46,180 bases of DNA from contig JBMZHG010000017.1 of the NCBI GenBank assembly GCA_049616325.1, positions 1 to 46,180 of the forward strand, given 5' to 3'. Positions 40,671 to 46,180 of this stretch are shown in pieces (the stretch's first letter is position 1; every line of letters begins with the position of its first letter). Source of the stretch: UBA11663 sp049616325. Lineage in GTDB: Bacteria; Bacteroidota; Bacteroidia; Flavobacteriales_D; Sanyastnellaceae. Both the position numbers and the translations under genes were made by a program. The notes beneath the pieces were generated by a model. It was not told the DNA's origin and did no database searches. It saw only the letters and a program-made list of their open reading frames with translations.

Positions 40671-43112
40671 TCATCCCCACGCCATTCGCTTCAGTCGGTC
40701 CTCCAACGTCTCGGAGCTCAACCGCTCGCGCAGGCGATCTACAAACAACGGAAAGGCCAAGGGCGAAGGCTTGTCGAGGACGCGGTGAACCACCTCCCGT
40801 TCCGGCATCGATTGAAGCCAGGTCAAGAGCCGCCCAAACTCCAACTGATCCGCCAACATCTCGTCCTGTGCCTGGCGCAGCAGCAAGTTGTCTGGGTCGT
40901 GGTCTTGGAACACCTGCAGCAGCAAGTTGGTCGAGGTGAGCAAATGCCGCTCCTTCACCGTGGCGCCAGGAAACCCCTGAAACACAAGCCCGGCGATGGT
41001 GGCCACGTCCCGGAACTTGCGTCGCACCAGCTCCGACGCATTGAATCCGGCACTTAGGTCGTCCATCAGGTGACTGGGGTCGAGCAGGTTGGCGTCTTCC
41101 ACCCGCTCCCACGGGATCGGCTGATCCGACAACAGTTCGAGTCCGTCGTCGTTGCACGCCCAATTGAAGGTTTGGGGTGAAAGCAAACTCAATCGGTACG
41201 CCAGCAACGACGCCAGTGCCTCGTGCACCTTCCGCCCTTCGAATGGATAAAGAAACAGGTGGTGACCGTCGCCGTCGTGAAGGCTTTCCACAAGCAATTG
41301 ATGCGCCCGAGGGACGACGCTGCGCTCGGCTTGGATTTGCACCATGGGGGCCAAACGCTGCAATTCTGGCTCCCATTCCGTATCGGTGCGCGCCATTCGG
41401 TCCCATGCCTGACGGAGCCGATGGGACAACTCCGAGCTCAGCGACATGCGCCCCCCCATCCAAGCCGGGGTGCGCGCGGATTGGGCCTTCGATTTTCGCA
41501 CCTTGGCCACCAAGCCTTGAAACGAATCGAGGGCGACCACGTGCCCGGCAAACACGAACGAATCGCCTTCGTTCAGCGAGGCCACGAACGTCTCCTCGAC
41601 GTGGCCCAGCAAGCCCGTTCCCTTGAGGTGCACTGCCACCATCGTCGCGCTGACGATTGCGCCCATGCTCATGCGGTGGCGCCGCGCCTTGACTCGGTCT
41701 CGCATCACCCAAAGCCCTTCCTCGTCCTCCTCCACCCTGCGGTGCTCGGTGTACGCTCGCAGAGAAGCGCCGCCTGTGGAAATCAAGTCAAGGCACCGAC
41801 GCCAATCCTCGTCCTCGAGTTCGCGGTAAGCATACGTTTGGCGCAGCGAATCGCGTATTTCGTCGGGCTTGAAACCGTCCCCTACGGCCAGTGTACAAAG
41901 CCACTGCACGAGCACGTCCCAACACAGAATTCTCGGAGTCTTGGGCTCGATTTCCCCGTGGAGAATGGCCTCCTGGAGCGCCACCGATTCCACGAGCTCG
42001 AGCCCGTGGGTGGGGACGAAATGTGCCTTGCTTTGTGCTCCAGGACGGTGCCCACATCGTCCAGCGCGCTGAATCATGCGCGACACCCCCTTCGGACCGC
42101 CGATTTGGACCACCGCATCCACGGGCCGAAAATCCACACCGAGGTCCAACGACGCGGTGCACACTACCGCACGGAGGCGCCCGTCATGCAAGGCGTCTTC
42201 CACCCATTCCCGCAACTCCCGCGAGATCGACCCGTGGTGCATGGCCAAGAGCCCCGCCCATTCTGGCTTGTGCGCAAGAAGAGTTTGGTACCACACCTCG
42301 GCCTGGCGTCGCGTGTTGGTGAACACCAGTGTGCTGGTGTTGGAAGCCACGATTCCTGCAACTTGATCCACCAACTGGAGACCGATGTGGCCCGCCCACG
42401 GCAAACGCTCGAAGGCTCCCGGCATGACGCTCGCGATGCTCACGTCTTTCTCAATGTCTGCGCGAATGACCTTGCCACTGACGTTGCCTGTCAGCGCCTC
42501 AAGCGCTTCGCGAGGTCGAGCCAAGGTCGCACTCACCCCCCATACCAGCGGAGCGTGCCCTTGTTTCGCCCCCACGTCGCAAATCCACCGAACGGCCAAT
42601 TCGGTGGTGACCCCCCGCTTTGAACCCAGCAGCTCATGCCATTCGTCGACGACCACCATCCGGGCCTCTGACAACCGTTGTGCGCCGCCTTTTTGGGCGA
42701 TTAGGATGTGAAGCGACTCGGGGGTTGTGATGAGGACGTCCGGAAGCGCCTTTCGCTGCCGCGCTTTCGCTTGGGCCGAGGTGTCCCCCGTCCGCAGCCC
42801 CACTTCCCAATCCAACCCCAACCCTTCTGCCAGCACGCGCGCCGCCTCAGCAATGTCTGACGACAACGCGCGAAGCGGTGCCACCCAAAGCAATTTCAGG
42901 CCTCCACGGCAGGGCTGTCCCGCGCACTGCGCGAACGCATGCCCCATGGCGGCGTAGGTCTTGCCGCTCCCCGTGGGAGCCTGAAGCAGGCCATTCATGC
43001 CTTGAGCGCACGCGTCCCAAACCTCTTGTTGAAAGGCCTGAGGCTCCCAGCCTTGTTCACGAAACCAGTGTTGCAGGGGAGCATGAACGTCTGAAGAAGG
43101 GTCGCGCGGCAT
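40671..43112 (-). CDS. Lhr-like (ligase-associated) DEXH-box DNA helicase
   Basis: 813-aa superfamily 2 helicase of the Lhr2/ligase-associated DNA damage response type. It has Walker A PTGSGKTY (GSGKT 48-52), motif Ia LLWVAPLRALSSDIAEA, motif II DEWH (156-159) and motif III SATLARPREAL. The motif IV-VI region contains LDLGVDFRPVDAVVQIGGPKGV and QRAGRCGHRPG. The Lhr winged-helix and DUF4175-like C-terminal core fills the remaining ~400 residues (FNASELVRRKFRDVATIAG). In many bacteria it sits in one operon with an exonuclease, an ATP-dependent ligase and a phosphoesterase. None of these is beside it here. Confidence 0.9.
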   Translation of the reverse strand: MPRDPSSDVHAPLQHWFREQGWEPQAFQQEVWDACAQGMNGLLQAPTGSGKTYAAMGHAFAQCAGQPCRGGLKLLWVAPLRALSSDIAEAARVLAEGLGLDWEVGLRTGDTSAQAKARQRKALPDVLITTPESLHILIAQKGGAQRLSEARMVVVDEWHELLGSKRGVTTELAVRWICDVGAKQGHAPLVWGVSATLARPREALEALTGNVSGKVIRADIEKDVSIASVMPGAFERLPWAGHIGLQLVDQVAGIVASNTSTLVFTNTRRQAEVWYQTLLAHKPEWAGLLAMHHGSISRELREWVEDALHDGRLRAVVCTASLDLGVDFRPVDAVVQIGGPKGVSRMIQRAGRCGHRPGAQSKAHFVPTHGLELVESVALQEAILHGEIEPKTPRILCWDVLVQWLCTLAVGDGFKPDEIRDSLRQTYAYRELEDEDWRRCLDLISTGGASLRAYTEHRRVEEDEEGLWVMRDRVKARRHRMSMGAIVSATMVAVHLKGTGLLGHVEETFVASLNEGDSFVFAGHVVALDSFQGLVAKVRKSKAQSARTPAWMGGRMSLSSELSHRLRQAWDRMARTDTEWEPELQRLAPMVQIQAERSVVPRAHQLLVESLHDGDGHHLFLYPFEGRKVHEALASLLAYRLSLLSPQTFNWACNDDGLELLSDQPIPWERVEDANLLDPSHLMDDLSAGFNASELVRRKFRDVATIAGLVFQGFPGATVKERHLLTSTNLLLQVFQDHDPDNLLLRQAQDEMLADQLEFGRLLTWLQSMPEREVVHRVLDKPSPLAFPLFVDRLRERLSSETLEDRLKRMAWG

Positions 43113-43118
43113 GGTTCA

Positions 43119-43126
43119 CAAAGGAA
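43119..43126 (-). promoter_or_regulatory. Weak -7-like box of the helicase gene
   Basis: Minus-strand TTCCTTTG has one mismatch to TAnnTTTG and ends 6 nt before the ATG at 43112. Confidence 0.3.
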
Positions 43127-43193
43127 CACCCCAGCCGCGCATCCGTTCAAACAACATTTCTTACCAAGAAATCGTCCTTGTTTCGTCGTCCTT

Positions 43194-43201
43194 TATCTTC
43201 G
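43194..43201 (+). promoter_or_regulatory. Candidate -7 box upstream of the secreted acidic protein
   Basis: TATCTTCG matches TAnnTT(T/C)G, 45 nt before the ATG at 43247, so this gene would keep an untranslated leader. Evidence is sequence match only. Confidence 0.3.
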
Positions 43202-43246
43202 GCACGGTTTGTGCCCCCGTTGTGAGACAAATGAAAAATTGAAACC

Positions 43247-44059
43247 ATGAACCTGTTCTCCGTTCGCCCCTCCCTGTTTGCATATGCAACCTTGCTCTTC
43301 ACCCTGGCCCTCGGCGCCGCTCCGGCTGCTGTAGCCCAAATCCGGGAAGAGGAAGAAGAAGAACCCATCCTCATTACCGAAGACGAACTGAACCAACTTT
43401 TGGTCTGGTACGTCGACCAGAAATACGAGAAAGTATTGTTCAAAGCCATTCGGTACACGGAGGACGACGAACAGAAAAAACACCCTGTTCCCTACTTGTA
43501 CATGGCCAAGGCTTATTTGGGCATCCACAACAGCGACGACTCCGATTTGCGCGAGACCTACGAAGTGGACAAATTGAAGGCCTTGAAGAACGCCCTGAAG
43601 TACGCGGGGAAATTTGTCAAAAAGGACAAAGAGCTCGAGTACGTTCCGAAAGAACAGGAATACCTCGAAGATTTGCGCAAGGAAACCGTGATCGCAGCAG
43701 AAACCGAGATGGACAACGGCAAGTACACCAAAGCCAAGTCGTATTACAAGTACCTCACAACCATCAACGAAGAAGACCCTGGAGCTTGGATGATGTACGG
43801 CACGGTGTTTCTGGCATTGAAAGCGCGTCGCGATGCAGACAATGCGTGGGAAACCGCCCGCAATTTGCTCCTCGACCAGCAGGGCCGCGGCCTGACGGAG
43901 TCGCAGCTCGAATTGCTCCAGTACGCCTTCGTCATGACCATCGAATTGCTTGACGAACTCGGGGACCGCGCCACGGCACGCGAGTTCATCACCCTCGGCG
44001 ATGAGTTCATCGGGGGCGACCGCGAATTTGAAGCGGTGAAGCGCTCGATTGGCGGCTAA
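43247..44059 (+). CDS. Secreted acidic helical-repeat protein of unknown function
   Basis: 270-aa protein with a clear signal peptide (LFAYATLLFTLALGAAPAAVAQ, cut near residue 31), followed at once by an acidic run (REEEEEEP). The rest is predicted helical and TPR-like: VDQKYEKVLFKAIRYTEDDE, VPYLYMAKAYLGIHN, then ETEMDNGKYTKAKSYYKYL and PGAWMMYGTVFLALKARRDA. No enzyme motif is visible. I do not recognise a named family. It is followed after 12 nt by the FemAB-like gene, suggesting co-expression. TPR-like proteins of this kind often scaffold envelope complexes, but that is inference. Confidence 0.75.
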   Translation: MNLFSVRPSLFAYATLLFTLALGAAPAAVAQIREEEEEEPILITEDELNQLLVWYVDQKYEKVLFKAIRYTEDDEQKKHPVPYLYMAKAYLGIHNSDDSDLRETYEVDKLKALKNALKYAGKFVKKDKELEYVPKEQEYLEDLRKETVIAAETEMDNGKYTKAKSYYKYLTTINEEDPGAWMMYGTVFLALKARRDADNAWETARNLLLDQQGRGLTESQLELLQYAFVMTIELLDELGDRATAREFITLGDEFIGGDREFEAVKRSIGG

Positions 44060-44071
44060 CCGCAGCATGGC

Positions 44072-44944
44072 ATGACGGTTCGGTCGGGGTTCAGGTCACC
44101 TGCGTGGCTCGGAAATCGAGGCGAGGTGCTCGACGCCGGCGCGGGCGGACTCGTGTTGTTTCAAGCCCGCCTGAAGCGGACAATCCCGCTGGTTTGCACT
44201 CCGCCTTGGGCGTTGCACTCCGACCTCCACGGCTCGCGCGAAGAACAGCAACAACTTCGGGCGCTGGTGGCAAAAAAGGCTCCCCTTTTGGCGGTGGTTG
44301 ATTTGGGCCCGCGAGCGCTGGATTGCCTGGCACCCCCGAAGGGGTGGGCTGAAGTGCTTCGTCACACACGACAAACGCGTCTGTTGCACGACCGGGAGCT
44401 CCCGTGCCCCAACACGCGACTCAAGCAAGAAAAGCGGTTCCTGCGCGAAGGCGGTTCCGTGCAAATCACGTCAGGCAGCCCTGAAGCGTGGAACGAAGTC
44501 GCTCGGCTCCACAAGGCAGCTCGGACCCGCAAAGGACTCGCACATCAAAGCGCGCGGCTCGAAGAACTTTTGGAGCGGCTGTCGCGTGCGCCTTGGTGCT
44601 TTACGAGCCTCGCCTTGGGACCGGACGGCTCCTGCTTGGCCTCCGGTGGGTTTGTCGTGTTGGAACACGGCACGTGCGTCTATTCGTTTGGAGGGCAACA
44701 GCGCTCTTCCGCCTCCGGACGTGCAAGCGTGGCCATGCTCCTTGCCGCCATGAGGCACGCCCAAAAACTCGGGTGCAAACGTTTCGATTTTGGCGGAAGT
44801 CAAGACCCCGGGGTGGATCAATTCTACGCGGAGTTTGGGGCCGAAGTGGTTCCGATGCGACGCTGGATCAAGGCGCCGTGGTGGTTCCCGTGGTTGTTCC
44901 GTTCGTCGTGGCGCGCCTGGACGCGCCCGACCCGTCACGCCTGA
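44072..44944 (+). CDS. FemAB/GNAT-superfamily acyltransferase-like protein
   Basis: 290-aa protein of the FemAB/BioF2-like GNAT superfamily, which transfers aminoacyl or acyl groups. Diagnostic segments lie in the C-terminal half: ASGGFVVLEHGTCVYSFGG (about 190-208), then ASVAMLLAAMRHAQKLGCKR and RFDFGGSQDPGVDQFYAEFG. The last 20 residues are basic and aromatic (WWFPWLFRSSWRAW), suggesting a peripheral membrane anchor. Substrate is unknown; FemAB relatives build peptidoglycan bridges or modify lipids. The start at 44072 is 12 nt after the secreted acidic protein's stop, and no alternative is better. Its end overlaps the Gfo/Idh gene by 10 nt convergently. Confidence 0.72.
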   Translation: MTVRSGFRSPAWLGNRGEVLDAGAGGLVLFQARLKRTIPLVCTPPWALHSDLHGSREEQQQLRALVAKKAPLLAVVDLGPRALDCLAPPKGWAEVLRHTRQTRLLHDRELPCPNTRLKQEKRFLREGGSVQITSGSPEAWNEVARLHKAARTRKGLAHQSARLEELLERLSRAPWCFTSLALGPDGSCLASGGFVVLEHGTCVYSFGGQQRSSASGRASVAMLLAAMRHAQKLGCKRFDFGGSQDPGVDQFYAEFGAEVVPMRRWIKAPWWFPWLFRSSWRAWTRPTRHA

Positions 44945-45975
44945 CGCCTTCCCAGTCGGTTCATCGCTTCGATGGCCTCCACCACCGCAACTCCCTCTGA
45001 AATGGGAGTCGCCACTGGGGCGTCTCGAAGCAACACGTCCATCACGTTGTCGTAGACGTGGTGATGGTTGGCCGCGGAGCCAGTGTACCCGCCGTAATCG
45101 TTGGGAGGCGGTGCCTGCCCCATGTCGGGCTTCTCGACGTGAGGCAGCACAAACTCCTCCATCCGGTCCATGTACTGACCGCCGATTCGGACGGCACCTC
45201 GGGTACCCATGACTGTCATGCTGCTTTCGAAGTTTTGGTGTGGCGTAGACGTGCTGAACGTAAGCGTTCCCCATCCTCCCTGAACCAAGCGAAAGCGAAC
45301 CGCTCCCCCGTCTTCGAATTCGGTGGAGGTTTGGTGGGTTTGGGTCACAAAATGAGCGTCGTCCACTTCCAAGGGGCCAAACACCCACATCAGGATGTCC
45401 AAGAAATGAGAGAACTGGGTGAACAACGGGCCACCGTCTTCGGAGAGCGTGCCTCGCCACGATCCAGGCGTGTAGTAGCGGTCATCTCGGTTCCACAAGC
45501 ATTGCACGTGCACCTGCAGCAGGTCGCCAAACTCTCCAGCGTCCTGCGTGCGCTTCAACCACTGCGCGGCGGGCGCGTACCGGTTTTGCATCACCCCAAA
45601 CACCTTCACTCCCTTCGACTCGGCGAGCTCACCCAGCCCTTTCACGTCCTCCGCCCGAAGCCCCATGGGTTTCTCCACCACCACGTGGCATCCGTGTTCC
45701 ACCGCTGCACGTGCCAGTTCAATGTGGCTCCCGTTCGGAGTGCACACCGAAACCACATCGACCTCCACAGCAGCAAGCAACGCGGCCAGAGAATCAAACG
45801 CCTGGGCACTTGGCGCCCATTCAGGCGTCGGGAGCACCGCGCCCGCGGGCGAGTGCGTCCAGGACGCGTCGGCAACGGCCACGAGCTCGGCTTCGGCATG
45901 CGCCTCCACCATGGCGGCGTGCCGCTTCCCAATGTGGCCGCAGCCCACCACCGCAAATCGAACAGGTGCGTTCAT
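44935..45975 (-). CDS. Gfo/Idh/MocA family oxidoreductase
   Basis: NAD(P)-dependent oxidoreductase of 346 aa, cytoplasmic. The N-terminal Rossmann domain has the G-x-G-x-x-G motif in FAVVGCGHIGKRHAAMVEAH (about 6-25) and the family signature VVVEKPMGL (EKP, about 100-108). The C-terminal domain has the GGPLFTQFSHFLDILMWVFG substrate motif with its H-x-x-D pair. The frame is open 34 codons upstream of this ATG, but the first ATG lies inside the divergent neighbour; this start is family-like and is preceded at 4 nt by a TACCTTTG box. Substrates in the family are sugars, inositols or sugar nucleotides; not determined here. Confidence 0.93.
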   Translation of the reverse strand: MNAPVRFAVVGCGHIGKRHAAMVEAHAEAELVAVADASWTHSPAGAVLPTPEWAPSAQAFDSLAALLAAVEVDVVSVCTPNGSHIELARAAVEHGCHVVVEKPMGLRAEDVKGLGELAESKGVKVFGVMQNRYAPAAQWLKRTQDAGEFGDLLQVHVQCLWNRDDRYYTPGSWRGTLSEDGGPLFTQFSHFLDILMWVFGPLEVDDAHFVTQTHQTSTEFEDGGAVRFRLVQGGWGTLTFSTSTPHQNFESSMTVMGTRGAVRIGGQYMDRMEEFVLPHVEKPDMGQAPPPNDYGGYTGSAANHHHVYDNVMDVLLRDAPVATPISEGVAVVEAIEAMNRLGRRQA

Positions 45976-45979
45976 GCGG

Positions 45980-45987
45980 CAAAGGTA
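45980..45987 (-). promoter_or_regulatory. -7 promoter box of the Gfo/Idh gene
   Basis: Minus-strand TACCTTTG is a full match ending 4 nt before the ATG at 45975. Confidence 0.55.
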
Positions 45988-45993
45988 GCGGAC

Positions 45994-46001
45994 TACCTTC
46001 G
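45994..46001 (+). promoter_or_regulatory. -7 promoter box of the BtuF-like gene
   Basis: TACCTTCG ends 4 nt before the ATG at 46006. It sits only 6 nt from the opposite-strand box, so the two promoters overlap and probably exclude each other. Confidence 0.55.
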
Positions 46002-46005
46002 CAAG

Positions 46006-46180
46006 ATGCGCGTCGTCTCTCTGGTGCCGAGTTGGACCGAATTTCTTCACGATTTGGGTGTGGAAGTGGTGGGGCAAACCAAATTCTGTGTCCGCCCCGA
46101 AGACGCGTTTCGACGCGTTCCGCGCGTGGGCGGAACGAAAACGGTGAACCCCGAACTGGTCTTGGCCCTGAAGCCCGATT
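46006..46180 (+). CDS. BtuF-like helical-backbone metal-complex receptor, 5' part only
   Basis: The first 58 codons are present before the right edge. The sequence MRVVSLVPSWTEFLHDLGVE with VVGQTKFCVRPEDAFRRV and RVGGTKTVNPELVLALKPD matches the beginning of class III substrate-binding proteins for vitamin B12 or iron-siderophore complexes (PF01497). The N-terminal SLVPSxTExL and the VGxTxxC segments are typical. No signal peptide is visible before the domain, as in several Bacteroidota cytoplasmic or diverged versions. Ligand cannot be inferred from this fragment. Confidence 0.82.
   Translation, partial: MRVVSLVPSWTEFLHDLGVEVVGQTKFCVRPEDAFRRVPRVGGTKTVNPELVLALKPD

Noticed and set aside
1..46180. 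CRISPR arrays, tRNA, rRNA, insertion sequences or prophage
   Set aside because: No regularly spaced direct repeats outside genes, no cloverleaf-like segments, and no transposase, integrase or phage proteins were seen.

Overview
The window looks like part of a contig from an uncultured, visibly G+C-rich member of the Bacteroidota, most likely Flavobacteriales-like. The evidence is a type IX secretion C-terminal sorting domain, a TonB-dependent receptor with a carboxypeptidase-regulatory-like front domain, the bamD-like/rpoZ/coaBC/DUF4835/recN block, a Bacteroidota-type Mpl ligase, menaquinone-type UbiE/MenG, and starts without Shine-Dalgarno sequences but with the Bacteroidota -7 promoter element (TAnnTTTG). 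A run of ten Ns (19971-19980) shows it is a scaffold with a placeholder gap. No rRNA, tRNA, CRISPR array, insertion sequence or phage genes were seen. Genes are densely packed, often with 4-nt stop/start overlaps.

Layout. 1-4336 (-): recR, a GT2/polyprenyl-phosphotransferase-like fusion, a 2-oxoacid dehydrogenase E2, and a truncated secreted TPR-like protein. 4384-12094 (+): sodium/solute symporter, aspartate-type aminotransferase, heptose-type PfkB kinase coupled to a TrkH channel, ubiE/menG and a frameshifted aroA. 12076-17435: EI24 membrane protein (-), mpl (+), a metal-regulator/ZIP operon (-) facing sixA and an AI-2E transporter (+). 17540-24797: pyrG, an ElaA-like acetyltransferase, a small outer-membrane barrel protein broken by the gap, an ABC-F ATPase and an 816-aa secreted mosaic protein ended by a bidirectional terminator. 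24875-28975: phenylacetyl-CoA epoxidase genes, with paaE divergent from paaABCD and a PaaI-like thioesterase. 29230-33064 (-): alpha-oxoamine synthase, truA, ABC exporter. 33191-38237 (+): bamD-like, rpoZ, coaBC, DUF4835, recN. 38250-43112 (-): TonB-dependent receptor and an Lhr-like helicase. 43247-46180: a secreted acidic protein, a FemAB/GNAT-like protein, a Gfo/Idh oxidoreductase (-) and the start of a BtuF-like metal-complex receptor (+).

Most of the window is housekeeping: cell wall and envelope (mpl, heptose kinase, bamD-like, TonB receptor), nucleotide, cofactor and aromatic biosynthesis (pyrG, coaBC, aroA, menG), repair (recR, recN, helicase) and ion homeostasis (TrkH, ZIP with regulator). 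The accessory part is phenylacetate ring epoxidation and the secreted repeat protein.

The most striking signal is regulatory. Many genes that lead a transcription unit carry a TAnnTT(T/C)G box ending only 4-7 nt before the start codon, which predicts leaderless mRNAs. This holds on both strands, including two boxes back to back in a 30-bp divergent gap. A second signal is a pair of tandem TTTTTAG-N6-CTAAAAA operators upstream of the MntR-like regulator and ZIP transporter. Function calls rest on motif and family recognition from the sequence; no database search was run.
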